DNA of 64,000 nt from Bacteroidota bacterium (GCA_026391695.1 JAPLDP010000028.1:1-64000), one strand, 5' to 3'. Counted from the stretch's first letter, positions 45,426 through 54,330 are shown. A program made the numbers and translations. Notes: generated from the sequence alone by a model not told the origin.

Positions 45426-46538
45426 ATGAAATACACTGCCTTTACAAAATTCCACGAAGAGCTTGGCGGACGGATGGTTGAGTTCGCTGGATATTACATG
45501 CCGGTTCAATTCGAAGGTGTCAATGCCGAACACGAAACAGTCCGGAAAAGCCTTGGTGTTTTCGATGTTTCCCACATGGGAGAGGTGTGGATTAAAGGAC
45601 CTAAAGCTCTTGACTTTATTCAGCATATAACCGCCAATGATGCTGCCAGACTTTATGACGGGAAAGTCCAGTATTCCTGTTTCCCCAATGGTAAGGGCGG
45701 CATCGTCGATGACCTTCTTGTTTACCGCATCAACAGCGAAACATATCTTCTGGTCATTAATGCCGCCAATATCGATAAGGATTGGAGCTGGATTGTCAGG
45801 CAGGGTGAACGCTTTGGCCTTAAACCCGCCAGGGAGCTTGTCAATGCTTCCGACGACACAGCCCAGCTCGCCGTTCAGGGCCCTCTGGCGTTGAAAGCTA
45901 TGCAGAAGCTGACACGGGAATCCGTGACCGACATGGAATATTATACATTTAAAATTATCGAATTTGCTGGAGTAAAGAATGTCCTGTTTTCAATCACAGG
46001 ATACACAGGTTCAGGTGGTTGTGAGATATATATGAAAAATTCCGATGGCCCGAAAATATGGAAAGCGGTGTTTGAAGCCGGCAAGGAATTCGGGATAAAA
46101 CCTATCGGGCTTGGCGCACGCGACACCCTGCGCCTCGAGATGGGCTTCTGCCTCTACGGCAACGACATCAATGATACCACATCACCTTTGGAAGCCGGGC
46201 TCGGATGGATCACGAAATTTACCGGCACAAAGGATTTTATCGATAAAGCCTACCTTCTCAAACAGAAAAGTGAAGGCCTGACACGCAGGCTGATGGGCTT
46301 TGAGATGGTCGACAAAGGCATTCCGCGGCAGCATTATGAAATCACCAACAGGGAAGGGGAGAAGATAGGGGAGGTGACATCCGGTACCATGGCACCATCG
46401 CTGAAGATCCCTGTTGGCATGGGCTATGTTAAAGCCGGCTATTGGGCGCTGGACACCGAAATATACATTAACATCCGTGGCAAAGCCCTGAAGGCGAAGG
46501 TTGTGAAGATACCATTCTATAAAACAAATATTCCCTAA
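45426..46538 (+). CDS. gcvT: Glycine cleavage system T protein (aminomethyltransferase)
   Basis: 370 residues, typical length. Family landmarks: [54 protein letters not shown] with the folate-site Asp, [15 protein letters not shown] type motif ([16 protein letters not shown]), [18 protein letters not shown] and [20 protein letters not shown]. It transfers the methylene group to tetrahydrofolate in glycine breakdown. The other gcv genes are not nearby. Its end marks the edge between the core-gene part and the accessory region. Confidence 0.97.
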   Translation: MKYTAFTKFHEELGGRMVEFAGYYMPVQFEGVNAEHETVRKSLGVFDVSHMGEVWIKGPKALDFIQHITANDAARLYDGKVQYSCFPNGKGGIVDDLLVYRINSETYLLVINAANIDKDWSWIVRQGERFGLKPARELVNASDDTAQLAVQGPLALKAMQKLTRESVTDMEYYTFKIIEFAGVKNVLFSITGYTGSGGCEIYMKNSDGPKIWKAVFEAGKEFGIKPIGLGARDTLRLEMGFCLYGNDINDTTSPLEAGLGWITKFTGTKDFIDKAYLLKQKSEGLTRRLMGFEMVDKGIPRQHYEITNREGEKIGEVTSGTMAPSLKIPVGMGYVKAGYWALDTEIYINIRGKALKAKVVKIPFYKTNIP

Positions 46539-46670
46539 TTGGGTTCCGGAGTTTGCGCCTTTCTCTTCCCTGTTTCTATTCCTCTTAAGAGTGAGTCATT
46601 TTGACGTGCTGAACAAACGTATGCGTTCGGTGAATTATCCCTTTTGTTAAAAAATAAGCCTGACGATGAT

Positions 46671-46865
46671 GCTATTATATCTAAAAATGATATATCTTTA
46701 CGTGGCTTGAATGATATTTAATTCTGAAAATCACCTGGGCATTTAAAACCATTTTAATGATCATTAACTCAATAAAACAACAATCTCTATAACACGCTAC
46801 TCAGTCTCTCCTGTCCACATCCCTAATAGTTTGAAAACAGGACTTTATGAGTAGGTGCTACAAGA
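46671..46865 (+). repeat. 195-bp leader repeat, copy A, upstream of the HEPN gene
   Basis: It aligns over 195 bases with 60721-60915. Shared blocks include GCTATTATAT at the start, TTTTAATGATCATT, ACTCAATAA, CACTCAGTCTCTCCTGTCCAC-type sequence, CCTAATAGT, AACAGGACTTTATGAGT and GGTGCTA. Similarity ends about 45 bp before each ORF. Imperfect -7-like boxes (TATCTTTA here, TAACTTTA in copy B) are at matching places. The rest of the 46539-46670 stretch shows nothing recognisable. Confidence 0.75.
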
Positions 46866-46911
46866 CAATTGTAGGCAAGGCTAAACACACACTAATGACT
46901 GTAAACATTTT

Positions 46912-48222
46912 ATGAAAGAAAAAAGTAAAAACTCTGAATTTGTAGAAGTGTTAAAAGATTTCATTTATGAAATTGATTCTCTTAATGACACTTTACCAAT
47001 GGTAATAGCTATGATTACCGTTAAAAATGAGCAAATTGAAAAAGATTTCCACAATTTTATTGAAAAAAAAAGGATAAAAAAGGAAACAGGTACAATACAA
47101 GATTCAACCCAAAAATCTGATGAAGAGGAAGACATAATTTCACTTACCCTTCGAGATAATATAATCTTTGAGGAACTTGAAAAAAATTTAGTTGTTTCAA
47201 GATTAGCTTATAAGGTAATTCCTAGAAGCCTCTTCGTTTGTTTGATAAGTCAATTTGATGCTTCTTTTAATAAACTAATTAAAAAAATATTTGAATTATA
47301 TCCTGAAAAACTTAGTTCATCTGAAAAAGCTTTAACATATTCTCAAATAATTGATTTTAAAACACTTGATCAAGTAAAAGAATATGTTGTAGAGAAAGAA
47401 ATAGAATCGGTCCTACGGGAGAATCATTCATATCATTTCGAATGGCTTGAAAAAAAGCTTGGAATGCCCTTAAGGAAAGATCTTACAGTTTGGCCATCAT
47501 TTATAGAATTAACAGAACGGAGGAATTTATTTGTCCACAATGATGGTTTGGTTTCAAATCAATACATTACAACATGTCGAAAGCATAGTATTAAACTTGA
47601 CAAAAATATAAAAGTTGGTCAAACTCTACCTCTATCGCCGGATTACTTTCAAAGTGCATATGAATGTCTCTATGAATTAGCAGTCAAATTAACCCATGTT
47701 ATTTGGAGGAAACTACTCCCCGATGAACTTGAAAATGCAGATGAAGCATTAAATGATATCTGTTATGATCTTATCCAAGAAGAAAACTATAAGCTTGCTG
47801 ATATTTTACTTTTTTTTGCTACAGATATCCTTCAAAAACATTACAATGAACAAACTTTAAATGTATTTATCATTAATAAAGCACTGTCAAAATACCTTGC
47901 AAATAATAAAAAGGAATCAACTGAAATTCTCGATAAAAAAGATTGGAGTGCAAGCAACAACACATTTAAATTAGCCGTGAATGTATTAAAAGAGGATTAC
48001 AATCAAGCATTTGAATTAATGGAATTAATTGGGGATTCTGATATACCAAGACATGCTTATCAAATATGGCCTTTATTTAAAAAAATTCGAGAGAAACCTG
48101 ATTTTGCTAAAATGTACAAAAAGATTTTTAAAGAAAACTACAAAATTATAGAACGACCCTCACGATTGACAATAGAACTAATAGAAAAGAAAAAAAATAA
48201 AAGCCTAGCCAACAATAAATAA
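46912..48222 (+). CDS. HEPN-type putative defence protein
   Basis: 436 residues, AT-rich, soluble and helical. Residues about 205-215 read ELTERRNLFVHNDGL, an R-x4-H motif typical of HEPN ribonucleases, in a helical context. N-terminal coiled helices (FVEVLKDFIYEIDSLNDTLP) and a C-terminal TPR-like part (ADILLFFATDILQKHYNEQ) surround it. HEPN proteins of this kind often act in abortive infection. Its DNA context (shared leader upstream, attC-like hairpin overlapping its stop, IS remnant after it) fits an acquired cassette. Exact target unknown. Confidence 0.6.
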   Translation: MKEKSKNSEFVEVLKDFIYEIDSLNDTLPMVIAMITVKNEQIEKDFHNFIEKKRIKKETGTIQDSTQKSDEEEDIISLTLRDNIIFEELEKNLVVSRLAYKVIPRSLFVCLISQFDASFNKLIKKIFELYPEKLSSSEKALTYSQIIDFKTLDQVKEYVVEKEIESVLRENHSYHFEWLEKKLGMPLRKDLTVWPSFIELTERRNLFVHNDGLVSNQYITTCRKHSIKLDKNIKVGQTLPLSPDYFQSAYECLYELAVKLTHVIWRKLLPDELENADEALNDICYDLIQEENYKLADILLFFATDILQKHYNEQTLNVFIINKALSKYLANNKKESTEILDKKDWSASNNTFKLAVNVLKEDYNQAFELMELIGDSDIPRHAYQIWPLFKKIREKPDFAKMYKKIFKENYKIIERPSRLTIELIEKKKNKSLANNK

Positions 48223-48276
48223 AGCTTCGTGTGGCGTCAGCCCAATCCCGACATAAGTCGGGACAGGCTATGAAGC
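48207..48276. other. attC-like structured site at the end of the HEPN gene
   Basis: AGCCAAC at 48207-48213 resembles the R'' box; stem GCTTC / GAAGC (48224-48228 and 48272-48276) encloses an inner hairpin CCCGAC-ATAA-GTCGGG (48247-48262). The stop codon of the HEPN gene lies inside. A matching R' core GTTRRRY is not visible, because the IS copy begins at 48281. Weaker than the two sites at 62250 and 62818. Confidence 0.35.
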
Positions 48277-48280
48277 CGCG

Positions 48281-49094
48281 TCAGACTGTCTAAAACCCTC
48301 TGCTTTTCAACATCAATTTTGTTTATAATTTATTACGTTTTTTCCCTGTATTTACTGGCGTTTCAACTATTTTTCATGTATGGATTATCCCGATTCGGAA
48401 GATTCTCATCGGGATGACTGAATGTAAACCGGTTTTGCTTCTCTACGTTCGCTCAACAGGCAACATTCAGTACACATACAAAGAAAACCCCGCTCACAGA
48501 TTGTTCTCATCGAATCTTCCCTGGAAGAGAAAATAGAACTGGATAACCCGGTAAGGATTATCGATGCATTTGCCGACAGCTGTAAACTTGAAGAGTTTGG
48601 CTTTACCCATGCAAAGCATGCCCCGGAAGGAAGGCCACCCTATTATCCCGGTGACCTTCTGAAACTCTATATTTACGGATATCTGAACAGAATCCGCTCT
48701 TCAAGATTGCTGGAGAAAGAATGCAAACGCAACCTGGAACTCATGTGGCTTCTCAAGGAACTTACTCCTGATCACAACACCATCGCTAATTTCAGAAGAG
48801 ACAACCCCAAAGCCATCAAATTGGTTTTTCGTAAGATGGTCACCCTGTGCAAACGCCTTGACCTGAGAAGACTTATGTCCATCCTTGGCTTGAATGGCCT
48901 GAAACAGGCTGTTCAAAGCATTTTATCGTTATTAGTTAAGCGTATTCCTGCCATAAAACTTTTTAAAAACCCAATAAGATACGTTGTGAGCTACTTTTCC
49001 CCAAAAACTACGTCATATCATTTTTCTCTGAATATTTGTACCTTTATTCCTTAATCTCAAAACGATGGGGAAGTTATTAGACGGACTGACGTTA
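48281..49094 (+). mobile_element. IS1182-like element, internally deleted, copy 1
   Basis: From TCAGACTGTCTAAAACCC to GACGTTA this block recurs at 63152-63868 in the same orientation. It contains a transposase frame from about 48461 to 49054: VLIESSLEEKIELDNPVRII, RPPYYPGDLLKLYIYGYLNR, SRLLEKECKRNLELMWLLKE, LTPDHNTIANFRRDN are the N-terminal part of IS1182-type transposases; then it jumps to a C-terminal-like RLMSILGLNGLKQAV. The catalytic DDE core is absent, so the element cannot move itself. Confidence 0.8.
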
Positions 49095-49285
49095 AGCGCC
49101 TTTGGATAATAAAATGATAATACGTCTAAACAGATAAATCACACGCAGGCGGCCACTGGTCATAGCCGGAGCCGTTGGCATTTAAAGCAAAACCTATGAT
49201 AACCTAAATCAGTAAATCATTAAAACCACTTTGGAAATATTTTCACCAATTTAATTGAATATCGTAACAATAAAAAAAGAAAAAA

Positions 49286-49468
49286 ATGAAAAAAGAATTT
49301 CAATGAAGTGCTCCTTCAGGTGCTGTTTACGGCCTGGGGCTTATCGGCGCAGCTATTTATTTCATTTCACACGCTACAGGCTTCTGGATTGGCGTGCTTG
49401 GCTTTTTGAAAGCAATTGTTTGGCCGGTTTTTTTAATATATGAGGCGTTTAAGCATTTTGGCATGTGA
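49286..49468 (+). pseudogene. Small conserved membrane protein, broken at its 5' end
   Basis: Sixty codons. After six codons from ATG (MKKEFQ) there is a TGA, then the frame reads SAPSGAVYGLGLIGAAIYFI, SHATGFWIGVLGFLKAIVWP, VFLIYEAFKHFGM and stop. This is a known small two-helix bacterial inner-membrane protein with the APSGAVYG start. The TGA at 49304-49306, or a 2-base loss after an ATG at 49302, separates start and body. Function of the family unknown. Confidence 0.65.
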
Positions 49469-49634
49469 TGAAAAACAGACCCTTCCTGAAAAGTTTCGGG
49501 ATAACGGTTGATAGTCCTAAACTGGTTCTGTTCAGAATATGTCATGGCCAGGTGCATTTTTGGACAATGGAAAATAATTTAAAGCCCAAAGAGTATATTA
49601 AATTCTGATTTGGATATATATTCTTACCACTACA

Positions 49635-49720
49635 ATTGAATATCGTAGCAATAGAAAAGAAAAAAATTTTTCAAGGAAATGCATCTTCAGGTGCTGTTTA
49701 CGACTTGGGATTAATTCGTT
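49635..49720 (+). pseudogene. Truncated second copy of the small membrane protein gene
   Basis: AATTGAATATCGTAGCAATA and CTTCAGGTGCTGTTTACGAC repeat the start and upstream region of the gene at 49286 (about 49250-49340). It reads ASSGAVYDLGLI and then breaks off exactly where the structured element copy A begins. Confidence 0.6.
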
Positions 49721-49893
49721 AGACTCACATTTCAAAAACAAAGTGCATTGAAATTTGTAAGTCGAACAACTTAGTGAAGTTATCTCATGAGGCCAAAAGG
49801 CCTAATAATCCCGACAAAGCCTGAGGATATATACCCCGCTGCTCTGCTGCGGAATTTGGGTCCAGGGCTTGCCTTGGGATTCAAAACATTTGG
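49720..49893 (+). ncRNA. Structured repetitive element, copy A (diverged)
   Basis: It aligns with copies at 60493-60699 and 63209-63388: AGACTCA start, TTGTAAGTCGAACAACTTAG, TCTCATGAGGCC, AATAATCCCGACA, a CCGC...GCGG hairpin and a GGGATTCA end. The hairpin reads CCGCTGC-TCT-GCTGCGG where the other copies have CCGCCCC-TT-GGGGCGG, with one C:G pair changed to G:C. Such a compensated change suggests selection on structure, in DNA or RNA. The role is unknown. Confidence 0.65.
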
Positions 49894-50018
49894 CACATTT
49901 GCCTTTACAACCAAACGCATAAACCTAGACCAAAGGCAAAGGAAAAGCGCCGAATTTTTCAAGCGCTGAAAAAGTTCGTATTAAAAAAACTAATTTTGTA
50001 TAGAATAAATGGTTATTA

Positions 50019-51143
50019 ATGAAACCTGAAAATAGTTTGCATTCAACCGAAACTGCTTTGCGTGAGCGAGTCAAAGAACTTGTCTGCCTTTATGGTATTT
50101 CTGAATTAGCACATCAGGACAATTTATCCCTGAATGAACTTTTAGAAAATATTTTAAAATTAATTCCACCTGCTTGGCAATATCCTGAATACACAGTTGC
50201 AAGAATAATTTTAGACAATAATCATTTTAACTCTGCTGAATTTCAGGATTTACCTTACAGGCAAGCAGAAAAAATAATCATCAACGAACAGCCTAGAGGA
50301 ATTGTAGAAGTTTTTTATATTAAAGTAATGCCTGATGCGGACGAAGGGCCATTCCTTAAAGAGGAAAGAAAACTGATTCAAGCAATTGCCCGGAAACTTA
50401 CTTTAATAATTGAACGCAAAGAAGCAGCAGAAAAAATGAAATTGCTGCAAGAGCAAATCCGGCACGCTGACCGGCTTGCAACCATCGGTGAACTTACAGC
50501 AGGTATCGCACATGAAATAAATGAACCGCTTGGAAATATTCTTGGTTTTGCCCAATTAGCGAATAAAAATCATAATCTGCCGCAGCAGGTAAAACAGGAT
50601 TTGGAAAAAATTATAAAAGCATCACTAAATGCCAGGGAGATAATAAAAAAATTAATGTACTTCTCTCATCAGATGCCACAGCTTTTTGAAAAGGTGAATT
50701 TAAATCAGATCATCAAAGAAGCAATGTATTTTCTTGAATCGCGATGCTCAAAAGAAAATATAAACGTTTCATATTTTCTTGCAGAACAACTCCCCTTCAT
50801 TATTGCCGATGCCATTCAGTTAAATCAGATCATTGTCAACCTCGTAGTTAATGCTATTCAGGCGATGCCCAAAGGCGGCAAATTAACTCTTTCAACTTCT
50901 AGTGATTCCGAATTTGTTATATTAAGGGTTGAAGATACGGGAGTGGGAATTTCAGAGGATATTAAACAGCACATTTTCCAACCTTTTTTTACCACTAAAA
51001 AAATTGATAAAGGAACAGGATTGGGGCTTTCCGTTGTACATGGAATAGTTACCGCCCATCAAGGCGAGATTAAAGTCGAGAGTGAAAATGGGAAAGGAAC
51101 AAAATTTGAAATTAAATTTCCGGTCACGAACTCTCAAAAATGA
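50019..51143 (+). CDS. Soluble NtrB-like sensor histidine kinase
   Basis: 374 residues, no membrane segment. An N-terminal GAF-like sensory region (residues 20-130) is followed by HisKA with the phospho-acceptor in ELTAGIAHEINEPLGNILGF, and a HATPase domain: N box LNQIIVNLVVNAIQAMPKGG, G boxes VEDTGVGISEDI and GTGLGLSVVHGIV. It phosphorylates the response regulator encoded next, whose start overlaps its stop by four bases. The input is cytosolic; nitrogen or redox state is a guess from the target operon. Confidence 0.93.
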   Translation: MKPENSLHSTETALRERVKELVCLYGISELAHQDNLSLNELLENILKLIPPAWQYPEYTVARIILDNNHFNSAEFQDLPYRQAEKIIINEQPRGIVEVFYIKVMPDADEGPFLKEERKLIQAIARKLTLIIERKEAAEKMKLLQEQIRHADRLATIGELTAGIAHEINEPLGNILGFAQLANKNHNLPQQVKQDLEKIIKASLNAREIIKKLMYFSHQMPQLFEKVNLNQIIKEAMYFLESRCSKENINVSYFLAEQLPFIIADAIQLNQIIVNLVVNAIQAMPKGGKLTLSTSSDSEFVILRVEDTGVGISEDIKQHIFQPFFTTKKIDKGTGLGLSVVHGIVTAHQGEIKVESENGKGTKFEIKFPVTNSQK

Positions 51144-52504
51144 AAAAACAGAACAATAAAAAATCCGAAAAAATTCTGGTGGTTGATGATTCCCCTGAAA
51201 CATTGGAATTAATTAAAAGAAATTTAGATAGCCATGGATATTTTGTTTTTACTTCATCCAATGTTTCGGATGCTATCAGTTTTTTAAATGCAACCCCTGT
51301 TGACCTTGTTGTGACTGACTTGCGGATGCCTCAGGCAAACGGCATGCAACTTGTCAAACATGTCCGCGAAAATTATAAAAACACCGAAGTTCTCGTAATA
51401 ACAGGTTATCCATCTGTTGAAAGTGCGGTAGAATCCATCAAATTGGGTGCTGAAGAGTATTTAATAAAACCATTTACAGATGAAGAGCTATTTAGTGCCA
51501 TGCAGAAAGCCTTTAACAAACTCTATGCAGCAAAAACAACACAAAAACAAACATTATTTCAGGCTAATATTTACGGTATTATTGGAGAATCAAAAGCAAT
51601 ATGCACAGTTTTTAACGCTATAGAAAAAATCGCTTCTACTAATGTAACTGCCCTGATTACAGGAGAGAGCGGAACAGGTAAAGAATTAGTTGCACGCGCC
51701 ATTCATTACAGAGGTAATCAGGCAGCAGCCCCTTTTGTTGCCGTTAATTGTGCCGCTATACCCAACGAATTATTGGAGAGTGAATTATTCGGATATATTA
51801 AAGGTGCATTTACCGGGGCAAACGAAACAAGAGCCGGCTTTTTTCAAACAGCCAATGGAGGAACAATTTTTCTGGACGAGATTAGCAATACCAGTTTGTC
51901 AATGCAGGCAAAACTCCTCCGTGTATTACAAGAGAAAGAATTTTATATGGTAGGCGATACAAAACCCATCAAGGTTAATGTCAGAATTATTGCTGCCACC
52001 AATGTTGACTTACTTAATTTTGTGAAAAAAGGAAATTTCAGAGAAGATTTATTTTATCGTCTCAATGTCGTAAATATTCAGATACCACCGTTACGGGAAA
52101 GAGAAAATGATGTATTCCTGTTAATCAATTTTTTTGCAAACAAATATGCCAAAGAAATTGGTAAAAAAACAATCCCTTCATTTACTGATAGAGCATTGGA
52201 AGCACTTAAAAATTATTACTGGCCCGGTAATGTAAGAGAATTACAGAATTTCATGTATCATCTTATCATTATGACTGATGGCAATAATATTGATATTACC
52301 GACTTGCCTCCAGCGATGCGTTTCTTTATTCAGAATACTCCAACTTTTAATAAAACCCTCAAAGAAATGGAAAAGGAATATATTCTTAATGTTTTGACTT
52401 CAGTGAAAAACAACAAGACCGAAGCATCAAAAATTTTAGGAATAGACCGCAAAACATTACGCGAAAAAATAAAAGATCTTCCTTTTTCAGCATCTATTGA
52501 ATAG
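51140..52504 (+). CDS. NtrC-family sigma-54-dependent response regulator
   Basis: 454 residues. The receiver (KILVVDDSPETLELIKRN, phospho-Asp in LVVTDLRMPQ) is followed by a complete AAA+ domain: Walker A GESGTGKELVARAIH, sigma-54 loop GAFTGANETRAGFF, Walker B GGTIFLDEIS, sensor YYWPGNVRELQNF, and a Fis-type helix-turn-helix (NNKTEASKILGIDRKTLREK). It activates sigma-54 promoters; one good -24/-12 site lies 178 bp past its stop, before the redox operon, which is therefore the likely target. Confidence 0.95.
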   Translation: MKKQNNKKSEKILVVDDSPETLELIKRNLDSHGYFVFTSSNVSDAISFLNATPVDLVVTDLRMPQANGMQLVKHVRENYKNTEVLVITGYPSVESAVESIKLGAEEYLIKPFTDEELFSAMQKAFNKLYAAKTTQKQTLFQANIYGIIGESKAICTVFNAIEKIASTNVTALITGESGTGKELVARAIHYRGNQAAAPFVAVNCAAIPNELLESELFGYIKGAFTGANETRAGFFQTANGGTIFLDEISNTSLSMQAKLLRVLQEKEFYMVGDTKPIKVNVRIIAATNVDLLNFVKKGNFREDLFYRLNVVNIQIPPLRERENDVFLLINFFANKYAKEIGKKTIPSFTDRALEALKNYYWPGNVRELQNFMYHLIIMTDGNNIDITDLPPAMRFFIQNTPTFNKTLKEMEKEYILNVLTSVKNNKTEASKILGIDRKTLREKIKDLPFSASIE

Positions 52505-52565
52505 GGAATTTTTCCCCGGCCGGTTCAAAACTCCTCAATTATTTTTTCTATTTTATTTTTGAAAA

Positions 52566-52583
52566 AAAGGGTTCCAACCTTTT
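52566..52583. promoter_or_regulatory. Possible activator site upstream of the sigma-54 promoter
   Basis: AAAGGGTTCCAACCTTTT contains a dyad GGTT-CC-AACC flanked by A and T runs, about 100 bp before the -24 element. Position and symmetry suit an enhancer for the NtrC-like regulator, but dyads of this size also arise by chance. Confidence 0.3.
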
Positions 52584-52681
52584 ATATCATTTTTATTCAA
52601 AAGGCAATTCATTGATTATCTTTTGGTTTATCCTATTATACTTTCATTTGCTTTAATCATATTGGGGTGAAATATTTTTAT

Positions 52682-52697
52682 TGGCACCAATGTTGAA
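52682..52697 (+). promoter_or_regulatory. Sigma-54 promoter of the redox/glutamate-synthase operon
   Basis: TGGCAC-CAATG-TTGAA: the -24 box is a perfect TGGCAC and the -12 box TTGAA differs from TTGCA/TTGCT at one base. Ten bases separate GG from the -12 G, the fixed spacing of this promoter class. The first ORF starts 49 bp later. The regulator gene next to it belongs to the class that acts on such promoters. Confidence 0.8.
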
Positions 52698-52745
52698 AAG
52701 GGTGGACGGATAATTTTCATTTAAAATGATAAACTCTATAAAAAA

Positions 52746-53030
52746 ATGACAAATATTACAGCAGCAAACGAAAATATCGGCTTGTGCTCAACCTGTAACT
52801 ATAATGATAATTGTTCTACACGGAAATCATTCAAAGGGGAAATATTACACTGCGAGGAATTTGACGATTATATACCTCAGCAAATTCTTACGGAAGAAAA
52901 AGCAAACGAAGAAAAATCACCTGTTCAATACGCACCGCTAAATGGATTGTGTCTGAATTGCGATTTAGTCAGTACCTGCACATTGCCAAAACATGAAAGT
53001 GGAGTATGGTTTTGCAATGAATATAAATAA
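52746..53030 (+). CDS. Small protein with two four-cysteine knuckles
   Basis: 94 residues. Two repeats of C-x2-C-x5-C-x(11-12)-C-[EN]-E-[FY]: GLCSTCNYNDNCSTRK ... HCEEF and GLCLNCDLVSTCTLPK ... FCNEY. Three more copies of this knuckle occur in the next protein (two) and at the N-terminus of the NuoE-like protein (one). The cysteines could hold zinc or an Fe-S cluster. First gene after the sigma-54 promoter. The function is not known. Confidence 0.8.
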   Translation: MTNITAANENIGLCSTCNYNDNCSTRKSFKGEILHCEEFDDYIPQQILTEEKANEEKSPVQYAPLNGLCLNCDLVSTCTLPKHESGVWFCNEYK

Positions 53031-53054
53031 TAACAATAATTAAATATTAAGATT

Positions 53055-53321
53055 ATGAACCCCGAAGTTTTAGAAAAAACCATCTGTATCAATTGTAATG
53101 AATTTGATAGATGTATTGAAACAAGGCTACAGCCGATATTCTTCTGCGAGGAATATGATAATTATGTGAACGTTCAGAATGACTTTTCATACAATGAAAA
53201 AGAAGTTATGAAGAACGATAAAAACGATTATGCTGGTTTATGTCGGAATTGCGACAACCGTAAATCCTGTAATATCAGAAAAACTGATACAACAAAATGG
53301 TATTGCGAAGAATACGTATAA
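53055..53321 (+). CDS. Second small protein with two four-cysteine knuckles
   Basis: 88 residues. Repeats CINCNEFDRCIETR ... FCEEY and GLCRNCDNRKSCNIRK ... YCEEY follow the same C-x2-C-x5-C-x(10-11)-C scheme as the protein encoded just before. The two are likely products of duplication. It is separated from the NuoE-like gene by ten bases. A role as a metal-binding or electron-carrying accessory of the complex is inferred. Confidence 0.8.
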   Translation: MNPEVLEKTICINCNEFDRCIETRLQPIFFCEEYDNYVNVQNDFSYNEKEVMKNDKNDYAGLCRNCDNRKSCNIRKTDTTKWYCEEYV

Positions 53322-53331
53322 AAGAATAATT

Positions 53332-54300
53332 ATGGAGACTATTAATGATGTAAGGTCTGAAATTATTGAAAAAAGTATTTGTAGCACTTGTAACAAATCG
53401 GACAAATGCCTTAATATTAGATCCTCACTTAAACCAATTATTTATTGCGAAGAGTTTGACAGCTCATTGACAACCGGAATAAAAAGATTTGTTGAGGAAT
53501 TGGCTGCAAAACACAATAATCTTCTTATAGCCATTTTAGAAGAAATTCAAAAACATTATAATTATTTACCTGAAAAAATTCTTAGAGAAATTTCAGACCA
53601 GTTGAAAATACCGTTGAGGGACATTTATGGAGTCGCTACATTTTATAAAGCTTTCAGTTTAAAGCCGAGAGGAAAACATCTTTTATCCGCCTGTTTGGGA
53701 ACTGCATGCCATGTCAGAGGAACAAAATCTGTTGTCGTAGAAATTGAAAAACAACTCGGCATTAAATCCGGTGAAACAACAACTGATAATGAATTTACTT
53801 TTGAAACTGTTAATTGTTTAGGCGCATGCGCTCTTGGTCCGATTGTCGTAGTTGATGGTAATTATTTTACCAGCGTAAAAAAACAAATGGTAAAACAGGT
53901 TATTGATCAAACTTTAAAAGGTCATGATTTAACAGATATTGAAAATGATAAGAGGATTTTTCCATTAAGCGTCAATTGTCCGCAATGCAATCATACCCTT
54001 ATGGATAATACGCATACTCTTGATGGATATCCGTCTATCAGGGTTACAATTTCTTTTAACGGTTTGCACGGATGGCATCGCCTGTCCTCTTTATATGGCA
54101 GCTATATGTATGAGTCGGAACATCAGCGATCTTTAGGCAGTATAGCGAATTATTTTTGCCCCCATTGCCATTCCGAACTATCCGGATCAGTAAAGTGTCC
54201 TGAATGCAGTACAAGCATGATACCCATGATAATTAACAGTGGCGGTGTTGTTCAGGTATGCCCGAAGCGCGGCTGTAAAGGTCATATATTGGATATATAA
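53332..54300 (+). CDS. NuoE-like [2Fe-2S] subunit with N-terminal cysteine knuckle and C-terminal zinc ribbons
   Basis: 323 residues from the ATG at 53332; the longer frame from 53230 overlaps the previous gene and is rejected. Order: knuckle CSTCNKSDKCLNIR ... YCEEF (15-40); NuoE/HndA domain (45-200) with the helical part EEIQKHYNYLPEKILREIS and the 2Fe-2S ligands in CLGTACHVRG and CLGACALGPIVVV; then a C-terminal zinc-ribbon-like part with CPQC, CPHC, CPEC and a final CPKRGCKGH. Normal NuoE is about 160 residues, so both extensions are additions. It should pass electrons between the FMN subunit and its partners. Confidence 0.9.
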   Translation: METINDVRSEIIEKSICSTCNKSDKCLNIRSSLKPIIYCEEFDSSLTTGIKRFVEELAAKHNNLLIAILEEIQKHYNYLPEKILREISDQLKIPLRDIYGVATFYKAFSLKPRGKHLLSACLGTACHVRGTKSVVVEIEKQLGIKSGETTTDNEFTFETVNCLGACALGPIVVVDGNYFTSVKKQMVKQVIDQTLKGHDLTDIENDKRIFPLSVNCPQCNHTLMDNTHTLDGYPSIRVTISFNGLHGWHRLSSLYGSYMYESEHQRSLGSIANYFCPHCHSELSGSVKCPECSTSMIPMIINSGGVVQVCPKRGCKGHILDI

Positions 54301-54330
54301 TAAATCTGAAATTGAAAAAGTTTAAAAATT

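Noticed and set aside
49304-49306. In-frame TGA read as recoding (selenocysteine or alternative code).
   Set aside because: TGA serves as a normal stop in many genes here, no SECIS-like hairpin is evident, and homologues have no Cys or Sec at that point; a frameshift or nonsense mutation is simpler.
49787-49969. ORF of 60 codons over structured element copy A (start MRPKGLIIPTKPEDIYP).
   Set aside because: The equivalent frame in copy B is shifted and the similarity follows stems rather than codons; the element is better explained by structure.
53230-53331. Upstream extension of the NuoE-like protein.
   Set aside because: It overlaps the end of the preceding cysteine-knuckle gene in another frame; the ATG at 53332 begins right before the knuckle domain.
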